Source: Termitomyces sp. T153 (lineage: Eukaryota; Basidiomycota; Agaricomycetes; Agaricales; Lyophyllaceae). From it: a stretch of DNA of 64,000 nt. The stretch is from contig JACKQL020000057.1 in NCBI GenBank assembly GCA_018296165.2, positions 186,001-250,000 on the forward strand, written 5' to 3'. Below the pieces are notes generated by a model. The model made no database searches and was not told the origin of the DNA. It saw nothing but the letters and a program-made list of their open reading frames with translations. The position numbers were made by a program, and so were the translations under genes. Positions 32,551 through 43,899 of this stretch are shown here, one piece after another; position 1 is the stretch's first letter, and each line of letters starts with the position of its first letter.

Positions 32551-34540
32551 ATGGCTGACTCAAACACAGGCGCTGTCCCAGAGCAGTGAGTTCGTGATCA
32601 ATTGCCTGCTTCGATCGGTCTTGACACGTTTCATAGGCCGACTGGCCCCTCCAAGAGTGAGCTCAAGAAACGCGCCAAGGCAGCAGAGAAAGAAAGAAAG
32701 GCAGCAGAGAAAGCAGCGAAGCAGGCCGAGATCGCTCAACAGCAGGCTGCTAATGAAGTCGTCAGTTTTCGAAACAGGATTGCCTTTTCCCAGGATTTTA
32801 ACAGGCTTGACAGGACTATTCCACCGAGTTCTACGGTGTCTTGCCTCTTCATCAATCCCAATCCCGCCCTCGGCGTGAAAGGTCTCAGATATCGACCTTG
32901 TCATCTCGTGATGGAGAGACTATCCTCATTCGTGCGCGCGTTCAGACCTCCCGGGCAAAGAGCAGCAAATTACTCTTTTTAAATCTACGTCAACGCACTC
33001 ATTCTGTCCAGGCCGTCCTGATGGTTGACCCAGAAAGAATCTCAAAACAAATGGTTAAATGGGCTTCAGGATTAGCAGATGAAAGCATTGTCCTTGTTGA
33101 AGGTCTTGTCAAGAAGAGCCCCACCCCCATCCAAGGTGCTACCGTCAGTGATGTCGAGATCGACGTTAAACAGGTGAGGTCCCATCCATTGAAAGCCCAT
33201 TTGAACAACCTTGACCTCGAATGGTGAAGATCCATCTTATCTCTGGTATCGACGGTCGCTTGCCTTTCTCCCTGGATGACGCCTCTCGACCCGAAGCTGA
33301 GATCGAATCTTCCGAAAATCAGTTCAATCGTGTCCTGATTGACACTCGGCTAAACAATAGGGTCGTTGACCTTCGTGTGAGCCTATGTCATCACATAACC
33401 ATCAAACCCGTTGAACTGACTGCCTCAGTAGACACAAACTAATCAAGCAGTCTTCAAGATACAGGCCGCTGTCGGAGACTTGTTCCGTGACTATTTAAGC
33501 AAACACGGATTCATCGAGATCCACAGCCCCAAACTACAGGGTGCTGCTACCGAATCTGGAGCATCAGTCTTCAAAGTCAGCTATTTCAAAGGTGCGTTGA
33601 CATTTATCATTTGATCTGGAGGCAATAGTAATAACATCGATAGGCAATGCGTATCTCGCCCAATCTCCACAATTGGCTAAACAAATGGCAATTGCTGCTG
33701 ATTTTGAACGTGTTTACGAGATTGGACCCGTTTTTCGTGCTGAAGATTCGAATACTTACCGGCATATGACCGAGTTTATTGGACTTGACTTGGAGATGGT
33801 TGTTGAGGAACATTACCACGAGGTCATGGAGACCCTTGATGGACTCTTCTTGAGTATTTTCCGCGGTCTCAGGGACAATTATCAACACGAAATTGAGACT
33901 GTACGGAGACAGTTCCCTGCCGAAGAATTCAAGTGGAGGGAGGGTCCAGAAGGAACTTTGCGCTTGACCCATAGGGAAGCTGTCCAAATGCTTATTGACG
34001 ATGGTGTAGAAATTGGCATCACTGACGACATGAAGTGAGTCGTGCGTTAGATAGTATCTCAAGACTCAGACGATTAATTCTCCCTGTAGCACTGAAAACG
34101 AGAAAAGACTAGGACGTCTTGTTAAGGCTAAATATGACACTGACTATTTCATCATTGACAAATTCCCTATGGAAATCCGGCCATTCTACACGATGCCCGA
34201 TCCTGAGGACTCTGTAAGTCTCAATATAGCTTTCTGTGGATACTTGGCTCATACAATTCCAAAGTCCGTATCCAATTCATACGACTTCTTCATGCGCGGC
34301 GAGGAAATACTGTCAGGCGCTCAGCGTATTCACGACCCAGGACTGCTCATTGAGAAGATGCGGAGCAAGGGTGTTGACCCTGATAGCATGAAGAGCTACG
34401 TTGATGCGTTCCGGATGGGATGCGCACCCCATGGTGGCGGTGGAATAGGGTTGGAGCGTGTTATTATGCTTTTCCTCAAGCTGAACAACATCCGACGTGC
34501 ATCGTTGTTCCCGCGTGACCCGAAGCGGCTGGATCCTTGA
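32551..34540 (+). CDS. DPS1: Aspartyl-tRNA synthetase, cytosolic
   Basis: Class IIb synthetase charging tRNA-Asp. The N-terminal extension is Lys/Ala-rich ([20 protein letters not shown]), typical of eukaryotic cytosolic forms. The OB-fold reads [20 protein letters not shown]. Motif 2 is [15 protein letters not shown] and motif 3 is [15 protein letters not shown]. The flipping-loop region has [14 protein letters not shown] and the ending is [15 protein letters not shown], both AspRS hallmarks. Seven or so exons with short introns. It diverges from the aminotransferase. Confidence 0.95.
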
Positions 34541-34899
34541 GAAGACAAGAAAGAAGGAATTTTGATAGAGTCGATACTCATACACATCTGTGAAATGTGG
34601 AGTGGTTTCATAAATTGATGGAGGTTGTTGCGGTCGCAACCGAAGAGAAGTCCGGGGTAGTTGATATACGTTGATATCCCGTAAACCCAAGCGAAATTTA
34701 GTTAGATCGAAGCGTTATTCGTTTACATGCTTGCATATATAAGTATACACCTAAGAAGAGTTAATCCGTTGATCCCCTTCTGCTCTACTGTATGTACCGC
34801 TGCTACGACTACTTGGACCTACGGTAGTATCCCAGACGAGAACCCCAGCATCGATAGACTCGGCTTTAACTTCACCACCCTTACATCCTCGTGCCCAAT
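34541..34899. other. Intergenic region after AspRS
   Basis: 3' flank of AspRS and 5' flank of the next plus-strand gene. A TATATAAG box lies at about 34735. The first ATG after it (34793) opens an 11-codon upstream frame ending TAG, a possible uORF. Confidence 0.45.
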
Positions 34900-35474
34900 A
34901 TGACAATCGTTGGATCTGACCCTGTAGGAAAAGACAACTCGCAGGGAGGCGAAGGTCCTCAGGGCTTTGCAAACAAACCTGGACCTCACCGATACATTGG
35001 GATTGGAATGGTGGTTGGGATGGCATTCGTAATTCTTATTCTATGGCTTTCGTTTGGCCGGTGGCCAAGAAGGAAGATACGAGAGTGGGGATGGTTAAAA
35101 ACGCAGCCGGAGTCCGAGGAATCGGCAGCAGGTACGACGGAGAAGCCGAGCCTGAGAGTACTGGATGAAATTGTTCTACCGAAGGAGCCTGGGAAGGTGG
35201 AGACAAGGAGAGGGAGCGAACATAGGGGTAGACGGCATGCCGTGGCATCTTGGGAAGCTGAGATTGACTGTCGAGTTAGTTGGGAGATGAAACAGCATGC
35301 GCAATGTGAGGTGCGTTGGCCGTTTTGCTTTGATGTTGGGCACATCGTAATCATTATACGCCACAGCCCGGCCGAGTGATTGTACCACCTGATCGGACAG
35401 ATTACATACCCCCGGAGCGACGGGCACGACGCTCACGGTCACGGATGGAAACTGGACAGCAGGAATCCAGATAA
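34900..35474 (+). CDS. Small single-pass membrane protein, function unknown
   Basis: Two exons (34900-35310 and 35367-35474) give 172 residues. A short hydrophilic N-terminus is followed by one membrane helix, IGIGMVVGMAFVILILWLSF, then a basic juxtamembrane RWPRRK. The C-terminal tail is charged and holds VPPDRTDYIPPERRARRSRSR. No family recognised. The ATG at 34900 is the first in frame after an upstream stop. Confidence 0.65.
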
Positions 35475-35685
35475 ACTGTGGATAGGCCAGACAGCTTCTA
35501 CTACTTACTAGAGACTAAATTCACCGGACACAGACTGTCGTTTGTAAATTCAAAACTATAGCAAACTACTAATTTTGTATAACATCGTGTATAGGACTTT
35601 GAATATGGCAAGTCATAGAGTGGAAAGTCCAATTCAATTAGTAAAAGAGCTTCTGTGGCGGATGGTCCATTCAAATATGGGGGTA

Positions 35686-37385
35686 TCACAACTCCTGGTA
35701 AGAGGGTGGCAAGTCATCCTGATCCTTTGTATCTTTGTGGGTACTTGAACCGGAACTCAAGACACGTTCCCTTTCCTCTCGTTCAAGACGCTTCTTCTCC
35801 TCCTCGGCACTCTCATAGTGAGAGGCCGAGCTAGACTGTGGAACCAGTAGTGGCACCTCTGAAGCGGATGGCTGGGAGTAGGTAGCTTCAAGTTTGCGTT
35901 TCTCTTCCGTCGTCGACCAAGAGGACCTAGACGTGTCGGTTGGAAGCTGGCCATAGATGGGTGCTGTTTCATCACGAGGACCGGCATTTGACGCTGCGCG
36001 TCGAATGTCATGGAGGGAACCGCTAGCAGGCCCCGGTCCCCCAGTACGAGCTGACACAGGAACACCCGTCTCCGCCAGCGTTGGAGTGATAGGGGGATGT
36101 GCACTAGAGGCTGAAGGTCCTGGAATTGGAATAGGCAAGGTAGGACCGGCTGGTCCCGTGGCTGGAATAGGTGTTGGTGTCTGATTTAAAGCAGCAAGAT
36201 TGATGGGTGGCAAAGAGGATGGCTTGTCAGCACTGTGGGCATCCGATGGCTTGAAAGGAGGAGGAGGCTGTGCACTATGTGTCTTGTAGTCGCTCGGCGG
36301 TGTGGAAGGTGCAAATGCCGGGCTGGAAATGTGTGTAACATCTGAGTTGATACTCGAAAGTTCATCTGCGTGACTTTCACCAAAGCTGCGCGTGTCCGAC
36401 CTATGAAGATCAGCGCCATTCAGTTGGGCTGTAAGGTTGATATGACCGGTCTTGTAGTTATCGAGAGCACGTTGAAGAGAGGCGCGGGCTGCTCCGGTGG
36501 CTTGAGCCCCAGTGTACGGCTGCTGAGGAGTAGGAGGAAGAATAGGTAAGGCTCCAACGATGGGAGCCGACGCCTGTGACAAAAGAACCAGTTTTTCGCC
36601 GTACTATTGAATATCGTTCAGTATCCGGATCTGATATGCAGACACGATGTGAGCACCTCTCTAAAGGCTTCCCATTTGAGTTTCTCGCTCTCACGGACAG
36701 CCTTGCGTTTCAAGAGTTCAATTTCTTTCTCTTGAGGTTGGTCATCGAGCTCTGCTTTGTGGATCTGCTCCTTGAGTTCGGCGATCTTCTTCTCATAGCC
36801 CCTTTGCTGGTCATGCTCTACTCGAGCGATCTGAGATTGAAGACCAGCACGCAAGTTACGACGCGGAGCGATAGCAGTCTCCGCGTCGCGGAGAGCTTTG
36901 AACGGTGCACGAGCGGCATCAAGCTTGCTAGCCAACGAGCTTGCAAGGGAACCTTGAACGAAATTGATGTAGGCAAGCCTGTCGGTGACTGCAGGGATGA
37001 TTGAGAGAACGATACAAGATGAAACGATCAGATGGCCGACCATCCATGAGATCTGCGGGTTCGGCCTGGCCCCAGGTGTAGAGCTCCTTGCTTTGAGACT
37101 TGGCATCACGAGCAATGCTTTCAAAGTCGATCGCGACACTCTTTTCGATAGTGATGATCTTCTGGACAGGAGAAGTAGAGCTGAAAAAGGGGTGAGCGGA
37201 CTGGATTGGGAGATAGAACAGACGACGCACGCATACTGTTGACCAAAGACACGAAGCTGGTTGGAGATTGCACCGAGAGTGTGAGACTTGTGCTCTGCGT
37301 CTGCTTCCGCGGGGCGATGGGCGAGAGGAGTAGCGTTTATGGCAGACTGGGCCTTGTCGGCGAGGGAGGAAAGGAAACCATGCAT
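35686..37385 (-). CDS. Eisosome core component Pil1/Lsp1-like (BAR domain)
   Basis: Builds eisosomes, furrow-like plasma-membrane scaffolds. It starts MHGFLSSLADKAQSAINATP. The BAR-domain part has LRVFGQQY, SSTSPVQKIITIEKSVAIDF, SKELYTWGQAE, the coiled segment AYINFVQGSLASSLASKLDA and RRNLRAGLQSQIARVEHDQQ. The ~300-residue C-terminal tail is Pro/Ser-rich and ends DLPPSYQEL, a PPxY-type motif that could recruit a Rsp5-type ubiquitin ligase. Several introns; frames close. The Pro-rich tail is longer than in yeast Pil1. Confidence 0.92.
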
Positions 37386-37474
37386 GGCGGAGACTAGTTT
37401 GTGGAAAACGATGAAAGCCGATTATATATACTCGTGGCGTCATAAACACATGTGGCAGTGCTACATACTCCTAC

Positions 37475-38579
37475 TTACACAACGATCTTTTTTGCCGACT
37501 TGCCCTTCCTCTCAGAGTCTTTGTGCGACAGAAACTCCACCTCTGTCGCCAATGGCCCTCCCAGCTTCTGCCCCTCCTGGAACCCAAGCACGCTTGTCTT
37601 GAAATGCCGGCCCACGCCTTCAATCCGCTCCCGCAGCGCATCGTCCTCAGACGATGGTGCAAGCCGTGTCCAGATCGAAAGCCGGTAGAACTGCGGGCGC
37701 GTCGACACAATGACTCCTGTGATCAATGACTGAACTCCTTTTCCGGGCCCGTCTGAGATGACCGGAGACGGGTCAAATGTTTCTCCAATCGCAGCAAGCA
37801 TCTGCGCAGCCATTAGACCACCATGTCAACCCATTTTCAATTCAATACGTACCGTGTACAGCCACATCTTATCCACATTGCCCCTGTTCTTGTCTCGAGG
37901 CAACTGAATACTCCATTTTCCTCCGTTCTTGTTGGCTTCATCTTCCCAAGCCGGGATGATGCCCTCCTGCATTGCAATGTTAGAGGTGTCTCGTATAATA
38001 CAATTCGTACTGAGTTCCAACCTTGAATAAATAGTAATTGGCCTTTTGCGGCAGCTGCGATGGTGGTATTATGTTATTGTAAAGGCTGGCATCGTATGAT
38101 AGATGAGCTGAGAAAGAAAGAAGTTAACTATTTCAGCTCACCCCCAGAATTCTTCTACACTGTCGAAGCTGATAACGCGCTTGATATCTTCCATCCATCC
38201 CTGGGCAGCAGCAGCAACACTCGGGGTTGGTGGAAGCGGAGTTTGGGGGAATGCAGACACGGGAGTTTGGGGGAGATTGCGGCCTTTTGTAGCAGGAGAG
38301 TCGAACCAGAGAGTCCAAGGGGAGTAAAGAGGATGCTGTAAGCCCCCAAATTAGCAGATAACATTATACACGACAGTATAGGCGTACTTTGACGTTAAAA
38401 TTGGTAGGATCGTTGAAAACGGTGCGAATAGTTTCAGCCTGAGAAACCATATCGACTTCCTGGATCTCCCCGGGCTCGAGGTTGTCGTCTGTCGTTGTAG
38501 ATGGGGGTTGATCGGCCAAAGCTGCAGAGAGCGCGGCTCTCGAGGCTTGGAGGGCGGCACCGGTGAGAGTGGAAGCCAT
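37475..38579 (-). CDS. Translation initiation factor eIF4E
   Basis: Binds the mRNA 5' cap. It starts MASTLTGAALQASRAALSAA, a less conserved N-terminal extension. Cap-site context: HPLYSPWTLWFDSP, then a Pro/Thr-rich insertion, then DIKRVISFDSVEEFW, NNIIPPSQLP, and GIIPAWEDEANKNGGKWSIQ with the tryptophan that stacks on the cap. The C-terminal part has TGVIVSTRPQFYRLSIWTR. Length is somewhat above yeast eIF4E because of the insertion. About five exons. Confidence 0.93.
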
Positions 38580-38837
38580 GGAAGAGTAGAATCAGACGAA
38601 AACAAAAAACAGCAGAGTACGACGGAACGACGAGTTTTCTAGCTGCGGAGAACAAAGAGGCAAATAATGATTATATAGCTGATTGTTGGCAGAGATGTCT
38701 TGTTTGCTGTCCCTCACTGACGATGAAGCTTTTTTTGTCAACAATTTCCCCTCACGTGATTTGGCCAGAGCTGTTATCAGATAATCTGTTAACGTGACTT
38801 GCTTTCTTTTTCACTGCCACCGCGACGTTGAGGGCGC

Positions 38838-39993
38838 ATGGATGCATTTCATGCGAAGGTCGTTGCGGCGGCGACCGGCTCGACCGTCACAGCACTGACT
38901 AGTGAGTACGCACACATCTCTTTCTTTTCCCTAGACCTGTGGAATTTTCAGTGACTCCGTTTGATGTCGTCAAGACCCGACTCCAAACGCAACCCATCGA
39001 ACCCAAGGTGCTTTTCCCTCGCCCTCCATCTAATACATGTTGTCAACCAACAAAGGGGGCACTATGTGTTCGCAATATGTCGTATCTCGCTCGCTCTATC
39101 TCCAGAGAGGTCGTGTGCGTGTGGGATCATGGGATGTTTAGGACTGAGCGTGTGAACGGCTTTGCGGACGCTGTACGACATGTCTGGCGTGTCGAGGGCA
39201 TCCGAGGCCTGTGGAAAGGAGCTGGTACTTCATTGTGTGTATCCAAATCCCTCTTGTGTATCCAGTCTGACTTCGTATCAGACTCATTGGTGTGCCGTCT
39301 TCTACGTCATATATTCTGACTTACGATCATCTCCTTAACGTCGTCCTTCCTCCTATCCTCCCTCATGAACCTACCAATCCATTATTTGCTGGAATCATCG
39401 CACGCTCCGCCATAACCTCCATCGCTTCTCCCCTAGAACTAATACGCACTAACCTGCAATCTACCCCCCTCTCACCCCAAAACCCACACACTCTCCGTTC
39501 TGTTCTTACTTCGGTTCGCGCGCTCGTAAACAATCGAGGCCTCCTTAGTTTGTGGCAAGGACTAGGTCCAACACTTTGGCGTGACGTGCCCTTCTCTGGC
39601 ATATACTGGGCCAGCTATGAGGCGTGGAAGAGAGAATTCGGCCGACATGGACGGGACGGAGCATGGGTTGCCTTTATCTGTGGCGCCGTCAGCGGGACTT
39701 CTGCCGCTTTAATAACCTCCCCTTTCGACGTTCTCAAAACACGACGTCAAGCTTTAGTTATGGCTCCTTCCCAAAGCCATGTTACCTCTTCTATACCTTT
39801 TCTTCTAGGTATAATACGGACGGAAGGAGCTTCCGCCCTTTTCGCGGGAATCATGCCTCGAATAGCAAAGATTGCTCCTGCGTGTGGCATTATGATTGCA
39901 TGCTTTGAGGTTACTTCTGTTCCGAAGGTACCTGACCTATTTGCTGATCATTTTGAATTTTAGGGCATTGGGACGCTGTTGAAGCACCCTTGA
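38838..39993 (+). CDS. Mitochondrial carrier, MTM1/SLC25A39-type
   Basis: Inner-membrane solute carrier; this subgroup is linked to glutathione import and Mn/Fe-S homeostasis. Four exons (38838-38901, 38952-39234, 39282-39927, 39964-39993) give 340 residues. The three carrier signatures are TPFDVVKTRLQT, SPLELIRTNLQS and SPFDVLKTRRQA. The long loop between the first signature and its second helix, with CCQPTKG, is like the MTM1/SLC25A39-40 group. GVPSSTSYILTYDHL and GPTLWRDVPFSGIYWASYE are further group blocks. The last exon encodes only GIGTLLKHP. Confidence 0.88.
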
Positions 39994-40130
39994 CCTCACG
40001 ATATCCATTTCTAGATTATCATTACGACCTCTAATGTAACCATACATCATCATAGTACATAACAGTATCAACCCCCTCCTACACACAGATACTGTCAGAT
40101 ATATTGAGAGGAAAACAGCAGTCTATCTAA

Positions 40131-41183
40131 TTACCCAAGTCTGTTCAATTGCCGGTTTGTAGCCGTTAGCTTCCCTCCGACCCTATCTACTTCGCCCGCC
40201 AGATCATCCAAAAGTTCAATCTGGGTCTCGATCTCATTGCTGATGGCCATGCCCAGCTGTTTCTGTCGCTGGAGAATTGTCGTCAGCTCGGCAAGTTGCT
40301 GGTCCTGTTCCTGCATTTGCACTTGCTGCATCGTAAAAATCCCATGATTATCTAGGGGGCGGGTCTGTTCCGTCTCCTTGGGTTGCGCACCAAAGACCCT
40401 TGTAACTGGCTTAAAAACATTTGTACCTAGCAGCGCCTCCCGATCTGATTCGGGAACGGGTGCATTTGATGTCCCAGCAGAGGGTCGCGAGGTCTGTCGC
40501 GCGACCGTCACCATCCGCGTGAGCTTCTCGTGGTCATCTCGCAGTCGTGCGACCATGTCTGTACGGCGCTGCAGCTCCCCTTCGCCCATCCCTGACAGAC
40601 CAAGCTCTTCTAGCCCCTTTTCCAGTGTTGATATCCGCATGGAAAGCCCAGCAAGCTTGGCCTTGGCCGCGACATTGGCTGCATGCGAACCCGCAATGTC
40701 GCCACAATCTGATAATGCGTCACGTTTGTTTATGTCCGCACGTACGGTCCGTATACGTGTTTGCAGTTCTATGTGCTCGTCGAGCCAAGTGGACGATGTG
40801 AATTGGGTGGGTGGGCCAACACCTTGTCTGCTGACAGGAACTCCGAGAAAGTCTTTGAATGGAAAGCTTTCCCGCCATTGGTCTTCTTTGGCACTGAGAA
40901 TGGCACGAAGATAATTCTCAAGTCCTGAGCGCCTCTCTTCTAGAAGCTTAGTGTCTATGCGAGATCGCATGAAGGAGAATTTATGTTTCGGTGGGAGGGA
41001 TGCCGGAGGAGGGGAACCAACCGCTTTGGTGAGTTCGGTGTGTAGATCGTCAAATTCGGAGTAGCGCCGCCACATCTGCCATGATCTTACATGGGCTTGT
41101 ATTTCTATGCGATAGACGGTGTGTGGCTTGGGGACGGATCGCTCTTCGTATCCACGAATGCACACCGCCTGGATGGCCGTCAT
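40131..41183 (-). CDS. Vam7-like PX-domain Qc-SNARE
   Basis: Vacuolar fusion SNARE. A single exon of 350 residues. The N-terminal PX domain (~1-120) has WRRYSEFDDLHTEL and LPPKHKFSFM, with the basic phosphoinositide pocket. The C-terminal SNARE motif (~285-345) starts QEQDQQLAELTTILQRQKQL and includes the central Gln of EIETQIELLDDLAGE. There is no C-terminal membrane anchor, as in yeast Vam7. Confidence 0.92.
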   Translation of the reverse strand: MTAIQAVCIRGYEERSVPKPHTVYRIEIQAHVRSWQMWRRYSEFDDLHTELTKAVGSPPPASLPPKHKFSFMRSRIDTKLLEERRSGLENYLRAILSAKEDQWRESFPFKDFLGVPVSRQGVGPPTQFTSSTWLDEHIELQTRIRTVRADINKRDALSDCGDIAGSHAANVAAKAKLAGLSMRISTLEKGLEELGLSGMGEGELQRRTDMVARLRDDHEKLTRMVTVARQTSRPSAGTSNAPVPESDREALLGTNVFKPVTRVFGAQPKETEQTRPLDNHGIFTMQQVQMQEQDQQLAELTTILQRQKQLGMAISNEIETQIELLDDLAGEVDRVGGKLTATNRQLNRLG

Positions 41184-41526
41184 AGTATAAACTAGCTGTA
41201 AGCAAGGTACCGATCATTGATCGTTATCTAAGTAACTACCCCATGCGCATCTGCACTACCGTATTTCTTCTTAGCTGCCTTCATTTTCAAATCAGAATTC
41301 AGATTGAAAATCTCTTGCCTCTGTTCTCTCGACTGACTCATCGAGCTATATCGATGCATCTTGAAAATTGGTCAAAACTATCAGAAAGACCTCAAGCTTC
41401 AAGGACTGTCTGGTTACAGACGAGTATTTTCTGCTCTAACAGCTAATGCTTCAAGAATAGACCTATGAGCGACCGTGAAGGTTTTCAAAACATAGGGTAG
41501 AGTAATGAAAACACTCTAAACCAACG

Positions 41527-41922
41527 TCATGAATCTCCAGCATTTACTGCAAAAAAAAAACAATTGACCTTTACGGTTGAGTCTTCGCTAACCTCGGCTA
41601 CTTCAGCCTCAAGAGGCTTGACTCTATAGCACACCTTCAACTTTGTGCCGAAACCAGCAACAACTTCGCAATCTACTCCGTCTTCAAAGGAATCCATACG
41701 ACATTGTGAAGTCGCTTGAAAAGTGAATAGTCCTGCCAATGATAAGGCTTCCGTGAAAGTGTACGAGTTTGACGAATCCGCATTTGGGGTCACTTTGGCT
41801 ACGACAGGACTCAGAGAAAAAAGTACATTGGGGTTGTGTAAGAGAGCCAAAACGGTTTCAGCCGGGGCATGTATTGTCTTTTTCAACAATACTGTGCGCT
41901 GTAGGATGAGGGGCCAAATCAT
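41527..41922 (-). CDS. SRPBCC/DUF7053-like protein, uncharacterised
   Basis: A single exon of 131 residues with KKTIHAPAETVLALLHNPNV at the start and an internal YTFTEALSLAGLFTFQATSQ. The start, Ile-Pro-Ala-x-Val-x-x-Leu-Leu, and strand pattern resemble START/polyketide-cyclase-like folds, as in fungal DUF7053 proteins. A poly-pyrimidine GT..CAG stretch near the 3' end would be only 24 bases if an intron, so I read through it to the stop at 41527. No catalytic role can be assigned. Confidence 0.55.
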   Translation of the reverse strand: MIWPLILQRTVLLKKTIHAPAETVLALLHNPNVLFSLSPVVAKVTPNADSSNSYTFTEALSLAGLFTFQATSQCRMDSFEDGVDCEVVAGFGTKLKVCYRVKPLEAEVAEVSEDSTVKVNCFFFAVNAGDS

Positions 41923-42036
41923 GATTACAGTATGCAGTGGTCCGGCTCCAAGTTGATTGTCAGGAACTTTTGCAGAACTTGTGATTGGTCCATAATATCA
42001 GGTATCGGTCATTTCAATTTCTTGACCGCATATGTG

Positions 42037-43171
42037 CTAAGCTGACAAACATTGATGACGGCAGCCGCTGACAATGACGAAACGTGTACCCGCCTTACTA
42101 TACCATTCGATTATGCTTGCAAACATTTTCCAACCGATTCCCCGCGATTTCAGGAATCGTACAAAGCCAGGGAATACTTCCTCCGTGATATCTTCCAAGT
42201 TCACATCCACATATCCGATATCCCTTAGCTGCGCAACATACTCTTCGGCCGATATCATGTTTTGTCTCGGCATGAGCTTAAAAACAGATGACAGAAACCA
42301 CAATTGACGGCTCTGAAGCATTTGTGCATCAAAGCAAATATCTGCCAAAGCGATTCGACCTCCTGGTACAAGTTTTAAATAACTTTGTCGTAAGAAATCC
42401 AACCTCGTGTTGAAGTGGTAGGCGCAATCAAGGGCGAGAATTCGGTCAAACGATGTGAGCGATGACGAGTCAAGTGGGTGGGCAGCCTTAGAATGTTGGC
42501 AAACAGCGTCTCCTAGGTAAAGATCCACACGGGGTGGAGAATTCGACAAAGAAGATAGAAGTCGGTCAATCCTTGCTCGCGAACGATCATGATGCACGGG
42601 AAGGCTTGTGATGCCCGTTACAGCAGATGGGCGCTGACCGACTGGTTGAGACAAGAGAACTATGAGGGACTCTCCCGTTCCATGGCCTACATCTACCATG
42701 AATGCCAGTTAGGATAGATGACACTTGATGTGGACGAGCAGGTACGTACCAAGGATCCGGTCACCATTCTTACATTGAGCTGCGCGAATCAACTTACAAC
42801 AGAGAGCTATGCGTTGAAGGATTAACGCAGACCACTCCTCTATCAAACGCAAATACCTTGGCAAGCTTCGGGGAAGACATTTGTATCCTGAATTACCCCA
42901 AGTATTTAATCCGTCGACAACACATTTGGCAGAAGCGCCCTACCTTCCAGAAACCCATATTGAGCCACTCTGTCTTTGGAGATGAATCTATATCTTCTCC
43001 AGGCAACTTGTTCAAGGATAGATGGAACAGGCCGTAAGGATCGCGGGCGGTAGTTGACCAATACAAAAAGGAGAGCATTCCAACAGTGACCAGGGATATG
43101 GGTATGGTGCAGGCAGAAAATAGACATAAGATAATGGCCGCCATTAGCGCTAGCATGATCATGGTAAACAT
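42037..43171 (-). CDS. Membrane-anchored SAM-dependent methyltransferase
   Basis: The N-terminus holds one or two membrane helices (MIMLALMAAIILCLFSACTI) before the catalytic part. Motif I is ILDVGHGTGES, restored only by splicing across the GTACGT..GGTAG intron near 42700-42750. Post-motif acidic segment SLTSFDRILALDCAYHF and VPGGRIALADICF follow, typical of class I methyltransferases. Short exons encode GFWK, DTNVFPEACQ and ALCCKLIRAAQ. Substrate unknown; small-molecule or lipid methylation is plausible from the anchoring. Confidence 0.75.
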
Positions 43172-43899
43172 TTGAGTAGAGGGACCGGATGATTCGAGGC
43201 CAAGACTTTTGACCTAGGGTGTAGTTTTAGACTGAGAAGATGGGAAACGCGAGGACCGACTGGTATAATTTCTGCTTTTGCCGCCAAACCTTTTCTAGAT
43301 TTGTGGGCGGCTAGGAAAGTGCTCAAGAGATCGGGGAGCACGAAGAAAGTGTTTTATACAATTCAACAACTGATTGGAAACCTGAAAGAAGTAAGTCGAC
43401 TTCTTACGACTGCTTCGTCGCTGAGCTCCAGCTACTTTTCGGCTCTCGGTCACGGTATTTTTGGGTCCTCTGTTAAGTCCCTCGGTCACGCGATCGCAGT
43501 AAATACTTGCTATCCTCACTATATTCAATCAAATCCAGTTTTTGCAAATGAAAGCTGAACAGCGTATGGCGAATTATCGGACTTACATACGCCCAGAGTT
43601 CGTATCAAGCAAGTATATTCCATGTTCCGTATACAAGAGCCTAAATAGCCCTAATATAAATCTTTTTTTTTCATAATTACATGCCGTTAATGTGTGCCCA
43701 AACCCAAACTATGATATATATAATTGAAGTTTGAGGCTTGACGATTGAAGCTGAAGCGTGGTCAAATACATAAATAATACAACGGTTATCCTACAAATGC
43801 ACATCATGATCCAACTACAGGGTCTATTCTATTAGTACACAAAGCAAATATCCCGGGAGATATGGCAGTCTAGATGGAAAGTACGGTATAATTCCGGAC
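43172..43899. other. Region between SNF4 3' end and the methyltransferase 5' end
   Basis: No gene recognised. On the minus strand a TATAAAAC box (43351-43358) lies about 180 bases before the methyltransferase ATG. The remainder, 43560-43900, is AT-rich 3' flank of SNF4. Confidence 0.45.

Noticed and set aside
33607..34062. Minus-strand 151-residue frame inside AspRS
   Set aside because: Antisense to conserved class II synthetase motifs on the plus strand.
36985..37242. Plus-strand frame antisense to Pil1
   Set aside because: No family resemblance and fully covered by Pil1 exons and introns.
43159..43528. Minus-strand frames upstream of the methyltransferase
   Set aside because: Would require extending the methyltransferase through a TATA-containing 5' region; the ATG at 43171 with its membrane helix is adequate.
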